The position numbers and the translations under genes were made by a program. Shown piece by piece: positions 1 through 9,664 of a stretch of DNA of 64,000 nucleotides. Numbering within the stretch: the stretch's first letter is position 1; every line of letters starts with the position of its first letter. Source of the DNA: Glaciecola sp965660625 (GTDB lineage: Bacteria; Pseudomonadota; Gammaproteobacteria; Enterobacterales; Alteromonadaceae); contig CBFIAR010000015.1 of the NCBI GenBank assembly GCA_965660625.1, positions 23,778 to 87,777 on the forward strand, written 5' to 3'. Below the pieces are notes generated by a model. It ran no database searches and was not told the origin of the DNA. It was given only the letters and a program-made list of their open reading frames with translations.

Positions 1-108
1 GAAGGCGGTCAAGATTATTGTGTCATGGGCTGGTCGAAAACTGCGCTGATCAATGATGTAGTTGACCAATACCACAAACACTTGTATTTTCTCCACCTAA
101 TGCGTTAA
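1..108 (+). CDS. C-terminal end of an unidentified protein (partial)
   Basis: The first frame is open from the window edge and encodes 35 residues ending in HLYFLHLMR before a TAA at 106-108. It stops 14 bases before the MarR gene on the same strand, so the two may be co-transcribed. The fragment has many aromatic and His residues but no motif I recognise. The start and most of the gene lie outside the window, and chance open reading over 35 codons cannot be excluded. Confidence 0.45.
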   Translation, partial: EGGQDYCVMGWSKTALINDVVDQYHKHLYFLHLMR

Positions 109-122
109 GTGATGATAGAAAA

Positions 123-602
123 ATGGCTATGAAAAAAGACGAAGAATTGTTAGTCGCATTGCGAAAAATCATTCGAGCTATCGATATCCGCTCGCGCCAG
201 CTCAGCAAAGAAGTCGGTTTAACTGGGCCTCAACTGCTGATCTTGCAAAAAGTCGGCAAACAAAAGGGCGTCATGGTTCGCGAGATTGCTGATGATATCA
301 ACCTAAGCTCTGCCACGGTAACGAGCATACTCGACAGAATGGAGTCACGTCGCTTAGTAGAAAGAATACGCAGCACAGAAGATAAACGTAAGGTGGGTGT
401 GTTTTTGACCGAGACCGGTGCAAAAGCACTAGAGACAGCACCACTGCCATTTCAGGAACATTTTACAAATCGCTTTAATAGCATGGAAGAGTGGGAACAA
501 AGCCAAATGGTTGCCACACTGCAACGTATCGGGACTATGATGGGTGCGCAAGATGTTGATGCTTCACCTATGCTAGAGATCGGCAGTATTATTGACAAAT
601 AA
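123..602 (+). CDS. MarR-family transcriptional regulator (EctR-like)
   Basis: This 159-residue protein is the usual length for a MarR-type winged-helix repressor that acts as a dimer. A helix-turn-helix spans about residues 55-80, containing LSSATVTSILDRME, followed by the wing (DKRKVGVFLTETG, about 88-100). The C-terminal dimerisation part (WEQSQM, LQRIGTMMGAQDVDASPM) resembles, from memory, the EctR branch that controls ectoine synthesis genes. No ectoine gene is visible here, so the target is unknown. The gene follows the partial frame by 14 bases. No strong ribosome site precedes either ATG (123 or 129). Confidence 0.85.
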   Translation: MAMKKDEELLVALRKIIRAIDIRSRQLSKEVGLTGPQLLILQKVGKQKGVMVREIADDINLSSATVTSILDRMESRRLVERIRSTEDKRKVGVFLTETGAKALETAPLPFQEHFTNRFNSMEEWEQSQMVATLQRIGTMMGAQDVDASPMLEIGSIIDK

Positions 603-780
603 TTTTTGTTTACAGGGTGCACAACTGGATGCTTGACAATATTTAATGCCATTTGTAGATCTTATAAATCCTTATTTCATTGCAAAATCAGTTGACTGTG
701 GCACCGACTCTTTCTAGTTAGCGTTAACCGCTGCATCGGCGGGAGTCAATGCGCGAAAGCAGCTTATTTTGCTATAATAT

Positions 781-2985
781 TCAGCCCTGCAAATAAAAAA
801 CCCTTAGCAAATGCAACTGTTCATAACTCAGCGCCTCACCCAGTGCCTCATAAATCGGCTTTAGTCGTTCGCTACTATGCTCATCAAATGCTGCACAACC
901 TTCAAGCACTTGCGTCTTCGTTAACTTGGCTTCTTCAATTAATCGCTCTGGTTTGTCCATCCTATTTCCCAGTTGAGCATATTGATATAAATGACTATAA
1001 ATTGTATTCTCTTTCACTTTCATCGCGCGTGATAAGTTTGCGACTGAACTGCCGTTCTCGAATTTCTCCACGATCCCTTTTGTCTTGCTGCTGACGCTAG
1101 ACGATTTAGCAACTGCCTTTTGCACCTGAGCGCTAGCACTCTGCGCGTTTGAGATCTCCTGCAAATTATGCTGCGAGCAAAAGTCGGCAATAATAGGTAG
1201 AAATATATCAGCATACTTGCTCAGCTTAGCACTACCCACACCGTGAATTTGCAGTAAGCTTTGCTCTGAATGGGGCAGATAATATGCCATTTCTTGTATG
1301 CTTCGGTCGGAAAAAATAGCGTACGGAGGAACGTTCGCTTGGTCTGCAATAGTCTTTCGTTCAGTTTTTAGTATTGCCACAAGCTCACTGTTGCCAATCA
1401 CATCTGACTTTGCTGTTGATGAGCGTTTTTCAGGTAATGCTTGCTGCAACATAGCGTAAAAAGGCACCTTGCCTTTCAATACATCCGTTGCTAGCTGAGT
1501 TAACTGCAAGCCACCAAATTGCTCTTCTTGGCGCAGTAATTTCTTTTGAATAAGCTGTCGCGACAGTGTTATCCACTGTTTTTTATTTAGTTCCTTACCA
1601 ATGTCGTAGGTTGATAATAAATTATGTTGATTTTGCAGCACCTTTTCAGAATTTGAGCCACGCAGCACGTCAACGATATATGCGGCACCATAACGCTGCC
1701 CAGTTCGATGCACACACGATAAAAACTTCTGAGCAGGAACCGTTAAATCTGATTTTTGCTTATCATCATTCAAACAATTGTCGCATTTATCGCAAGTTTC
1801 CCTAACGTCAGACTCGCCAAAGTATTGCAATAAGGGCAACCGTCTGCATTCTTCCGTTTCGGCTAACGCCAGCATTTGGTTTAAATGCATGGTGGCGAGT
1901 CGCTTTTCATGCTCGTTATTCATTTGGTCGATAAAGAACCTAATTTTACCCGTATCACCATAACCAAATAATAGTAGGCAATCAGCATCATCACCATCGC
2001 GACCAGCGCGCCCAATTTGCTGGTAATAACTTTCAATGTTCTTAGGTAAATCATAGTGCACCACATAGCGCACATCGGGCTTATTAATGCCCATTCCGAA
2101 GGCAATAGTTGCAACAATAATATCGACATCATCGCGCACAAACTTTTCTTGGTTTGATGCACGTTTTTGGTTATTTAAACCCGCATGGTAAGGTAAAACC
2201 GAGTAGCCGTCTTGCTTTAGCTTTGCTGTTAAGTCGTCAACGCCAGAACGTGACTGACAGTAGATAATCCCGGACTGCTTTGCGTGTTTGTCTATAAAAG
2301 CCTTAGTTTGCGCATAGGCTGATTCCTTCGGCGCAACTTCGAGATATAAATTAGGCCTATCAAAACTCGCGATAAACTCACTTTCGTTATGTATATTAAG
2401 CTGACGTTTTATATCCTCTCTAACCCGAGGCGTTGCTGTAGCGGTAAGCGCAACAGTCACCGCATTTGGGAAGCACGATACTAGTTGGTCTAACTGACGG
2501 TATTCTGGTCGAAACTCATGCCCCCACTCCGAAATACAATGCGCTTCATCAATAGCAATGCAAGCCACGTGAATACTCTTCAATAAACTAAGAATATTAG
2601 GTTGGAGTGCTGTTTCAGGCGCTAAAAATAGCAGTTTAATGTCACCGTTTTGTAAGCTAAGGAGATTGTCTTGATATTCATCACTGCTCAAAGAACTATT
2701 TAATACTACGGCAGAAATATCCAGTTCTATCAATTGCCTGACTTGGTCTTGCATTAATGAAATTAAGGGCGAAATCACCATCGTTAAACCATCAAATACG
2801 ATCGCTGGAATTTGATAACACAGCGACTTCCCGCCGCCAGTGGGCATGATAGCCAAGGTATTATTGTGTTCAAGTACACTCTCAATAATGCGATGTTGCG
2901 CAGAACGAAAGTGGTCAAATCCAAATACGTCTTTAAGCATCGCTTGAGCGTTTTCTAACTTAGTACTGCTGATGGCTGAGGTCAT
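781..2985 (-). CDS. recQ: ATP-dependent DNA helicase RecQ with C-terminal HTH extension
   Basis: RecQ is a 3'-5' DNA helicase of recombination and stalled-fork repair. The 734-residue product shows Walker A PTGGGKS near residues 48-54, DEAH at 146-149 followed by the RecQ hallmark ISEWGHEFRP, and motif VI QIGRAGRDG. A zinc-binding cysteine cluster (ECRR then CDKCDNC), a winged-helix RQC region and an HRDC domain (about 525-605) follow. The last 100 residues or so form a predicted helix-turn-helix of the HTH_40 type, making it longer than the roughly 610 residues of E. coli RecQ. It is a single gene, with the methyltransferase 87 bases upstream on the same strand. Confidence 0.96.
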   Translation of the reverse strand: MTSAISSTKLENAQAMLKDVFGFDHFRSAQHRIIESVLEHNNTLAIMPTGGGKSLCYQIPAIVFDGLTMVISPLISLMQDQVRQLIELDISAVVLNSSLSSDEYQDNLLSLQNGDIKLLFLAPETALQPNILSLLKSIHVACIAIDEAHCISEWGHEFRPEYRQLDQLVSCFPNAVTVALTATATPRVREDIKRQLNIHNESEFIASFDRPNLYLEVAPKESAYAQTKAFIDKHAKQSGIIYCQSRSGVDDLTAKLKQDGYSVLPYHAGLNNQKRASNQEKFVRDDVDIIVATIAFGMGINKPDVRYVVHYDLPKNIESYYQQIGRAGRDGDDADCLLLFGYGDTGKIRFFIDQMNNEHEKRLATMHLNQMLALAETEECRRLPLLQYFGESDVRETCDKCDNCLNDDKQKSDLTVPAQKFLSCVHRTGQRYGAAYIVDVLRGSNSEKVLQNQHNLLSTYDIGKELNKKQWITLSRQLIQKKLLRQEEQFGGLQLTQLATDVLKGKVPFYAMLQQALPEKRSSTAKSDVIGNSELVAILKTERKTIADQANVPPYAIFSDRSIQEMAYYLPHSEQSLLQIHGVGSAKLSKYADIFLPIIADFCSQHNLQEISNAQSASAQVQKAVAKSSSVSSKTKGIVEKFENGSSVANLSRAMKVKENTIYSHLYQYAQLGNRMDKPERLIEEAKLTKTQVLEGCAAFDEHSSERLKPIYEALGEALSYEQLHLLRVFYLQG

Positions 2986-3072
2986 TCTAAAAAGACTATT
3001 CCTTGATGGTCATAAAGTACGAGTTCCAAAATTGGTTTTCGTAGCGAGGATCAAAAGCGCTTGCGCGGAAAG

Positions 3073-3837
3073 TTAAATTACTTTACTCGAGACTGATGCC
3101 TGTGAGTGTGAAACTCTTGCGCTTGCTGCAACAAAGCTGGGTTTTTTAACTTTCCATTTTGGCTTAATAGTCGATAGAGGTATTTCTCGCTTTCTTGCAA
3201 CCAAAATGTACATAGACGAAAAAGCAGGCAAATAGCGTTTACAAAACCGCTGCAGCTTTGAACCCGGTAAAAATCGTTTGTTGGCAAACAACGATGAATA
3301 CATTACGTTCTCTTGCTCTACAATTTCAAAGCCAAGCAATTGCAGCCAATCTTTAATGCGTGCACTCGTAAAAAACCGACCTTGATGCAGTAAGTTCTCT
3401 TTATTGATTGGGAAATACTTTAGCACTCCAGCTAAACTATACGGATTAAACCCCGCAATAATCAACTGACCATTAGCCGTGATTGCACGATCAACCTCTC
3501 GTAATATTTGATGCGGGTCTTGCGCAAAATCGAGTTCTGCAGCGAGTAAAAATGCATCTACCGAGTTTTGCTGCAGTGGCAGTTCTCTTGAAATACCTCG
3601 AACACTAGTTTTCTCATGTGATGCTTCAGTCATATTCACAACGTGTTTAATTGGGCAGCTAGAAATATTGATATCACTACTTAAATTCCCCAGTCTAACG
3701 AAGTGATAACCAAATACTCGCTCTAATATTGGCGCACAGGCATTCTCGAGCTCAACTCGAATTTGTTCACCCTGGCTAAGCGCCTTCCACGAACTTGGGT
3801 ATGGGGGCGTCGTATCACTAAGCGCTGACCGCATCAC
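3073..3837 (-). CDS. SAM-dependent class I methyltransferase (YafS-like)
   Basis: This 254-residue protein resembles the class I methyltransferase encoded next to gloB in many gammaproteobacteria (E. coli YafS). The acidic loop around AFLLAAELDFAQDPHQILREV, then GQLIIAGFNPYS (about 145-157), fit motifs II-III of the Methyltransf_11 fold. The glycine-rich SAM loop is weak, as is common in this branch. The substrate is unknown. It is divergent from gloB with 172 bases between. The C-terminal 40 residues are basic and Ser-rich, probably disordered. Starts at 3837 or 3834 (MM) are equivalent. The rnhA-dnaQ genes that often follow are absent; recQ follows instead. Confidence 0.8.
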   Translation of the reverse strand: MMRSALSDTTPPYPSSWKALSQGEQIRVELENACAPILERVFGYHFVRLGNLSSDINISSCPIKHVVNMTEASHEKTSVRGISRELPLQQNSVDAFLLAAELDFAQDPHQILREVDRAITANGQLIIAGFNPYSLAGVLKYFPINKENLLHQGRFFTSARIKDWLQLLGFEIVEQENVMYSSLFANKRFLPGSKLQRFCKRYLPAFSSMYILVARKREIPLSTIKPKWKVKKPSFVAASARVSHSQASVSSKVI

Positions 3838-4009
3838 GTGAGTTTTTATTCCTGAAAAATGGCAAAATAGTAGTGAGTAAGGTTATAGTGAACAAGTATG
3901 GATATGCAAGCGTAATCACGTTAATTTGCTAGGTCTTAAAGAACATTGCTCAGATATAACAAAACCAAGTAATAAATAACCGGTAACCACAACGATAAAA
4001 AGAGTTTGT

Positions 4010-4777
4010 ATGAATAACATTTTTGCCATTCCTGCTTTTTCCGATAACTATATTTGGTGTTTACATGATGCCGAGCATGCTTTAGTTGTCGACCCGGGTG
4101 ATGCGGCACCCGTTATACGAGCGCTTCAAGAAAAGCAATTAAACCTCACTTATATATTAATTACCCATCACCACTTTGACCATACCGGTGGCGTTGAAGG
4201 ATTAATCGCGGCATATCCAGATGCCGTTGTTTATGGTCCAAAAAACCTAAAAATTTCAGGTATTGACCAGCGATTAACCGAAGGCGAAAGTTTGTTTTTA
4301 CATCATCCAGAAATTGAGCTGAAGGTTTTAGAAACACCCGGGCATACAATGGATCATATTGTGTTTTATAATGACGAACTTTTGTTTTGTGGCGACACGC
4401 TATTTTCAGGTGGTTGTGGACGCATGTTTGAGGGTACTCCAGAGGTGTTTTACCGTTCGTTGCAAAAACTGTCACGATTACCGGAAAAAACAAAAGTATA
4501 TTGCACTCATGAATATACTCTGGCAAACCTTGCATTTGCTTCGCATGTGGATCCTGAAAACATCTCATTGCAAGAATATCAAACGTGGGCAACCGCGCAG
4601 CGAGATAACGATCAAATCACGCTTCCTAGCAGCATCGCTAAACAAAAACAGGTAAATCCGTTTCTTCGCTGTGACAACACAGCAATCAAAAAAAATATTG
4701 AAAGCCTCATGAACTTATCAACTCATTCCGAAGTCGACGTTTTCGCCGCATTAAGGCGCTATAAGGACGATTTCTAA
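4010..4777 (+). CDS. gloB: Hydroxyacylglutathione hydrolase (glyoxalase II)
   Basis: Glyoxalase II hydrolyses S-lactoylglutathione to lactate and glutathione, completing methylglyoxal detoxification. The 255-residue length is normal for the family. The metallo-beta-lactamase motif THHHFDHTGG lies at residues 52-61, a further metal His is in ETPGHTMDHI and the bridging Asp is in FCGDTLFSGGCGR. A later His is in CTHEYT. The C-terminal glutathione-binding part holds NPFLR. The gene is cytosolic and divergent from the methyltransferase. Confidence 0.96.
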   Translation: MNNIFAIPAFSDNYIWCLHDAEHALVVDPGDAAPVIRALQEKQLNLTYILITHHHFDHTGGVEGLIAAYPDAVVYGPKNLKISGIDQRLTEGESLFLHHPEIELKVLETPGHTMDHIVFYNDELLFCGDTLFSGGCGRMFEGTPEVFYRSLQKLSRLPEKTKVYCTHEYTLANLAFASHVDPENISLQEYQTWATAQRDNDQITLPSSIAKQKQVNPFLRCDNTAIKKNIESLMNLSTHSEVDVFAALRRYKDDF

Positions 4778-4924
4778 TCAGTTCCAAAATTTGCTATCAT
4801 CTGCGCAATAAAAATGCATAAATAGTTCAAGTATGAGCGCGGATATAAGCACTCAGGTGCTTGTTTAAAGCACTAAAAATGACATTACAAATGAATCTAA
4901 TGTGCAACTAAAGATTGGGAACGA

Positions 4925-6565
4925 ATGAAATATATAACTGCTTTTTTGCTGCCACTTGTCCTAAGTGGCTGCGTGTTAACTGAGCAAAACACAAACCAAG
5001 AAACGATATCACAAGCAATAGCGCCAGAACATGACGAATTAGCCTGTGTTGTTGGGGATGAACTTGGTACTGAAATTTGCGACAGCACGAACGAAGGCGT
5101 TGTTGCAGTGATCCATCCCGCCGAACCGATGGAGTTAAATCTCTCTGAGAAAACGCTCCTGGCGCCGATAAAGATAACGGACACTTGGGACCGCGTGAGA
5201 AAGAATTTTAGCTTTCACGTGCCGAACAAGCCGCGTGTCAATACACAAAAGAATTGGTACTTACGCCACCCTTCTTATATGAGCAGAGTATCAAAACGTG
5301 CAGAACCTTTTTTGTACTACATCGCTGAAGAATTAGAAAAGGCAGGAATGCCTGCCGAGCTGGCGCTTTTACCCATAGTAGAAAGCGCATTTGATCCATT
5401 TGCATATTCGCATGGTCGTGCAGCCGGAATGTGGCAGTTTATTCCTAGCACCGGAAAAAACTACGGCATGAAGCAAACTTGGTGGTATGACGGACGTCGT
5501 GACGTTATTGCTTCAACCGCAGGCGCAATAAAATACCTTAAACGTTTGCATGAATTGTTTGATGGGGATTGGCTGCATGCTTTAGCCGCTTACAATAGCG
5601 GAGAAGGTCGTGTAATGCGTGCCATTCGCAATAATAAGCGTAAAGGTAGACCCACCGATTTTTGGTCACTCGACTTGCCCAGAGAAACACGTGCTTACGT
5701 CCCAAAATTACTAGCTTTAGCCGATATTTTAGCGAATAAAGAAGAATATGCATTTGATTGGCCAAGCGTGAATAATCAACCGGTCATAGAAATTGTCGAT
5801 GTTATGTCGCAAATAGACTTAGCCGTTGCAGCAACCAAAGCTGGACTTACCACGAAAGAACTCCACGCTTTAAACCCGGGTTACAACCGCTGGGCAACAG
5901 ATCCCGAGGGCCCTCACAGATTGGTTGTGCCACTTAAAGTTGCTGATGATTTTGTTGCCGCACTCGCAGAAACTGATGAAAAAGACAGGCTTAATTGGGT
6001 TCGTCATAAGGTTAAGTCGGGCGAAAACTTAGGCTTGATAGCTAAAAAATATAATACAACGATTGATGTTATCCAAAGCATCAACGGCATGAATGATAAT
6101 GTGATATTTACAAATGACTTCTTGCTGGTGCCTATCGCATTGAAAAGTATGGAAGAGTATTCCCTGTCTGCGGATCAGCGCCTAGCTCGCAAGCAAGCCG
6201 AAAAGAAAGGCGCATATCAACTAACCCATAAAATAAGAAGTGGAGATACGTTTTGGGACTTGTCACGCACATATAAAGTGGCTATCAGAGATCTTGCAAA
6301 ATGGAACGGTATGGCGCCGCGCGACACACTAAAACCAGGCAAGGAGTTAGTGGTTTGGGTAAACCAAGTATCTGAAAAGCAAACTGAAAATAGCATTATG
6401 CGCACCCTCACCTACACCGTCAAAAATGGCGATTCCTTATCTAGAATAGCCAGTAAATTCAATGTAAAAGTAAGCGACATTGCGAAATGGAATAGCCTAC
6501 AAGGTCGTCGCTATTTGCAGCCAGGACAAAAGCTGAAGCTATATGTCGATGTGACTGAAACTTAG
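4925..6565 (+). CDS. mltD: Membrane-bound lytic murein transglycosylase D (lipoprotein)
   Basis: MltD cleaves peptidoglycan to 1,6-anhydro muropeptides at the outer membrane. A lipoprotein signal peptide ends in the lipobox LSGC (Cys at residue 16). The SLT/goose-lysozyme domain spans about 120-280, with catalytic Glu in PIVESAFDPFAYS and the downstream GMWQFIPSTGKNYG and AAYNSGEGRV motifs. Three LysM domains follow, near residues 359-403, 437-483 and 494-543, each beginning with a (V/I)xxGDx or SGENL turn. The 546-residue length matches MltD proteins with several LysM modules. It is convergent with cysS across a short hairpin. Confidence 0.95.
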   Translation: MKYITAFLLPLVLSGCVLTEQNTNQETISQAIAPEHDELACVVGDELGTEICDSTNEGVVAVIHPAEPMELNLSEKTLLAPIKITDTWDRVRKNFSFHVPNKPRVNTQKNWYLRHPSYMSRVSKRAEPFLYYIAEELEKAGMPAELALLPIVESAFDPFAYSHGRAAGMWQFIPSTGKNYGMKQTWWYDGRRDVIASTAGAIKYLKRLHELFDGDWLHALAAYNSGEGRVMRAIRNNKRKGRPTDFWSLDLPRETRAYVPKLLALADILANKEEYAFDWPSVNNQPVIEIVDVMSQIDLAVAATKAGLTTKELHALNPGYNRWATDPEGPHRLVVPLKVADDFVAALAETDEKDRLNWVRHKVKSGENLGLIAKKYNTTIDVIQSINGMNDNVIFTNDFLLVPIALKSMEEYSLSADQRLARKQAEKKGAYQLTHKIRSGDTFWDLSRTYKVAIRDLAKWNGMAPRDTLKPGKELVVWVNQVSEKQTENSIMRTLTYTVKNGDSLSRIASKFNVKVSDIAKWNSLQGRRYLQPGQKLKLYVDVTET

Positions 6566-6652
6566 GACGAGAGGTTTACCGTAATAATTAAGGAAGATTA
6601 AAGATATGTAATTGCATAAGCGCAGTTGTTGTTGCACTTTTAAGCCCAATGG

Positions 6653-6681
6653 AGAAAGAGCGTATAAAATACCCTCTTTCT
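6653..6681. terminator. Possible hairpin between convergent mltD and cysS
   Basis: AGAAAGAG at 6653-6660 and CTCTTTCT at 6674-6681 form an 8-bp stem with a 13-base loop. It lies just beyond the cysS stop and 88 bases after the mltD stop. There is no clear U-run, so it would be a weak or rho-assisted terminator. Confidence 0.35.
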
Positions 6682-6687
6682 ATCGAC

Positions 6688-8076
6688 TTACACTTTTCTC
6701 CAAGTTGTCCCTGAAGGGCCGTCCTCCAGAACAACGCCAATTTCATTTAGACCATCGCGGGCAGCATCTGCCATAGGCCAATCTTTATTAGCTCGAGCGC
6801 TATTACGCTGCTCGATAAGTGCTTCAACTTTAGCAGCTAAATCATCACTAACCTCTCCATCCAAATTGCCCTGAAGGTAGTCTGACGGTGCCATTTGTAA
6901 AATACCTAGAATGCCGCCTAGCTTTTTCAAAATACCAGCAAGGTCTCTCGCCATTGCAGTATTGCTAGCTTTGTTCAACTCCTTTGCAACGTCGAATAAT
7001 ACAGAAAACGCGACTGGCATATTAAAATCATCATTCATCGCTTTTTCAAATCGGGCTAAATAACCGCCTTGCGCCAAATCTACGTCCATGTTTGGGCTTA
7101 TATCGCGCAAGGATGTGTATAACCTTTCCAAACCCGCTTTCGCTTGTGAAATACTGTCCTGTGAGTAGCTTAACTGGCTGCGATAGTGAGCCGACATCAA
7201 AAAGAATCTCAAAGTCTCAGGATCATGCACTTTCAATACATCCCGCAGCGTAAAGAAATTGCCGAGTGATTTAGACATTTTAACATCGTCCACTTGCACC
7301 ATTCCGGCATGCATCCATGTATTTACATAAGGTGTATCGAAGGCGCAGCATGATTGCGCGATTTCATTTTCATGATGTGGAAACATCAAATCTGAACCAC
7401 CGCCGTGAATATCAAAGTGCTCGCCTAAGTGTTTATGGTTCATCGCTGAACATTCGATATGCCAGCCAGGGCGGCCATTACCCCATGGTGATGCCCAACT
7501 TGGCTCATCTGGTTTTGCCGACTTCCACAAAACAAAATCAAGCGGATCATCTTTGTCACTGCTCGTTTCAACACGAGCACCTGCATTTAGCTGCGACAAG
7601 TCCTGCTTACTTAAGCGCCCATATTGCTCATACGAACTAACATCAAACAAAACGTCACCGGAGGGAGCCTGATAAGCATGCTTTTTATCAATTAAACGTT
7701 GAATAACATCAATAATTTCGTCCATGTGTTCAGTCACACGTGGTTCGATGTCAGGCTCTACTAAGTTAATTGATGCAAAATCTTCATGCATCAGAGCAAT
7801 GGTGCGCGTTGTTAATTGGTCTGGCGTTTCATTGTTAGCAATCGCACGTTGAATAATTTTATCATCAACATCAGTAATGTTACGTACATAGTTAACCTCG
7901 TAACCCACGTGGCGTAGGTAACGCACCATAATGTCAAAGCTAAGATAAGTGCGAGCATGGCCCATATGGCAGAGATCATACACGGTAATTCCGCAGACAT
8001 ATAAGCCGACCTTATTCTCAACAAGTGGAGTAAATCGCTCTTTTTTGCGAGTTAAGGTGTTGTAAATCTGTAGCAT
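6688..8076 (-). CDS. cysS: Cysteinyl-tRNA synthetase
   Basis: CysRS charges tRNA-Cys. The 462-residue length matches the E. coli enzyme. The class I signature appears as HMGH at residues 37-40 after the zinc ligand Cys28 in LYVCGITVYD. Further zinc-site residues sit in HIECSAM and in HGGGSDLMFPHHENE. The KMSKS loop reads VKMSKSLGNF. The C-terminal anticodon-binding domain ends in the basic DGPSGTTWRKV. The gene is monocistronic and divergent from ppiB, 259 bases away, as in E. coli. Confidence 0.98.
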   Translation of the reverse strand: MLQIYNTLTRKKERFTPLVENKVGLYVCGITVYDLCHMGHARTYLSFDIMVRYLRHVGYEVNYVRNITDVDDKIIQRAIANNETPDQLTTRTIALMHEDFASINLVEPDIEPRVTEHMDEIIDVIQRLIDKKHAYQAPSGDVLFDVSSYEQYGRLSKQDLSQLNAGARVETSSDKDDPLDFVLWKSAKPDEPSWASPWGNGRPGWHIECSAMNHKHLGEHFDIHGGGSDLMFPHHENEIAQSCCAFDTPYVNTWMHAGMVQVDDVKMSKSLGNFFTLRDVLKVHDPETLRFFLMSAHYRSQLSYSQDSISQAKAGLERLYTSLRDISPNMDVDLAQGGYLARFEKAMNDDFNMPVAFSVLFDVAKELNKASNTAMARDLAGILKKLGGILGILQMAPSDYLQGNLDGEVSDDLAAKVEALIEQRNSARANKDWPMADAARDGLNEIGVVLEDGPSGTTWRKV

Positions 8077-8335
8077 ATTTTGTGCTTACCTAGTGGTTAT
8101 ATTGCTTAGCGTGGCTATTCAATATGGTTAAAATCCGTGGAATTCTAGCATCGACACCAAAAATGTGAACCGCTTTTATGAATAATGTAGCAAAAACATG
8201 AGCATCTCATTGGTCTTACTAGCATTTTACGCTACCATTACCGCATTAAAATCAGGCTCTCAAATGTCATGTTTTGGCTTGCATTCTTGCAAAGCAAAAA
8301 ACTGAACACAACACACATAAATACAGGATTATACA

Positions 8336-8830
8336 ATGGTTATTTTAAAGACAAATTACGGCGATATTAAGCTTTCTATGTTTGCAGACGCAGCGCCAAA
8401 AACAGTGGCAAACTTTTTAAGCTACGTCGAAGAAGGTTTTTACAACGGTACGGTTTTTCATCGAGTCATTAGCAACTTCATGATTCAGGGCGGCGGCTTT
8501 GAACCAGGTCTTGAACAAAAGACACCAAAAGCGCCGATTGAAAATGAAGCCGATAACGGCAAGAGTAACAAATTCGGTACGCTTGCAATGGCTCGCACTA
8601 ATGACCCACATTCAGCGACAGCTCAATTTTTCATTAACGTAAAAGACAATAACTTTTTAGATTTTACTGCCGCCAATTCTCAAGGTTACGGCTATTGTGT
8701 ATTTGCTGAAGTTGTTGACGGTATGGACGTTGTTGAAAAAATCAAAGGTGTTGCTACAGGTAACATGGGCATGCATCAAGATGTGCCTCTGGAAGATGTG
8801 ATTATTGAATCTGCAGAAATTGTTGAATAA
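8336..8830 (+). CDS. ppiB: Peptidyl-prolyl cis-trans isomerase B (cyclophilin)
   Basis: This 164-residue cytosolic cyclophilin catalyses proline cis-trans isomerisation. It has no signal peptide, which separates it from the periplasmic PpiA. Active-site motifs are FHRVISNFMIQGGG (about 42-55, catalytic Arg), a Phe/Gln pocket in SATAQFFINV, and GYCVFAEVVDGMDVV. An AGGA lies 8 bases before the ATG. It is followed after 30 bases by lpxH, the same order as in E. coli. Confidence 0.96.
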   Translation: MVILKTNYGDIKLSMFADAAPKTVANFLSYVEEGFYNGTVFHRVISNFMIQGGGFEPGLEQKTPKAPIENEADNGKSNKFGTLAMARTNDPHSATAQFFINVKDNNFLDFTAANSQGYGYCVFAEVVDGMDVVEKIKGVATGNMGMHQDVPLEDVIIESAEIVE

Positions 8831-8860
8831 ATTCGACCTTAAGTGTTAGGTTGATTCAGA

Positions 8861-9583
8861 ATGTCTGTCACCTACTTTATCTCCGATCTGCATCTTAGTG
8901 CAGATCGGCAAGATATCAATAACTGCCTGTTTCGCTTTCTGCAAAACGAAGCCACCCATGCTGACGCCCTTTATATCCTAGGCGATCTATTTGAGGTGTG
9001 GATAGGTGACGACCACATCACTCCCTTTTCTGACAGTATTGCCGCAGCATTAAAAAGCTTAAGCGCGACAGTGCCTGTTTATTTCATTCACGGCAATCGC
9101 GACTTTGCTATTCGCCAAGCTTTTGCTGACAGAGCTGGAATGACTCTTCTGCCTGAGCAACAGGTTATCGATCTTTACGGCCGCAGAGCACTGCTTATGC
9201 ATGGCGACGAACTGTGCACGCGCGACATTGAGTATCAAAAGTTTCGAAAGAAATCTCGCAGCTGGTGGTGGCCTAGAATAATGCTGTTACTGCCCCTAAA
9301 AACGCGTCAAAAAATAGCAAACGACGGTCGTGAAACAAGTAAAAACAATCAGAAGCAATTAACCGCTGAGATTATGGATGTCACCCAAAGTGAAGTTGAA
9401 TTAGCGATGCAGCAGCATAAGGTTGATTTACTTATCCACGGGCACACACATCGTCCACATGTGCACGAATTTACTCTTAATGACAAACCGATGCAGCGTA
9501 TCGTGTTGGGTGATTGGTACGATCAGGGTAGTATCTTGATTGCTGATGCAGACCATTTGTCTTTAGAGGAACGCGCCTTTTAA
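8861..9583 (+). CDS. lpxH: UDP-2,3-diacylglucosamine diphosphatase
   Basis: LpxH hydrolyses UDP-2,3-diacylglucosamine to lipid X and UMP in lipid A synthesis, at the inner face of the cytoplasmic membrane. The 240 residues carry the calcineurin-like phosphoesterase metal motifs: SDLHLSADR (D8xH10), GDLFEVWIGDD, HGNRDF, MHGDELCTRD and HGHTHRP. The gene directly follows ppiB (30-base gap) and is probably co-transcribed with it. Confidence 0.97.
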   Translation: MSVTYFISDLHLSADRQDINNCLFRFLQNEATHADALYILGDLFEVWIGDDHITPFSDSIAAALKSLSATVPVYFIHGNRDFAIRQAFADRAGMTLLPEQQVIDLYGRRALLMHGDELCTRDIEYQKFRKKSRSWWWPRIMLLLPLKTRQKIANDGRETSKNNQKQLTAEIMDVTQSEVELAMQQHKVDLLIHGHTHRPHVHEFTLNDKPMQRIVLGDWYDQGSILIADADHLSLEERAF

Positions 9584-9664
9584 TAGAGATAGAATTGACG
9601 AAACCTTTACTAAGCGGCTACATCAAATAAAGTCTTGTTACCAACAGGTGTCCACCGCTCAATA

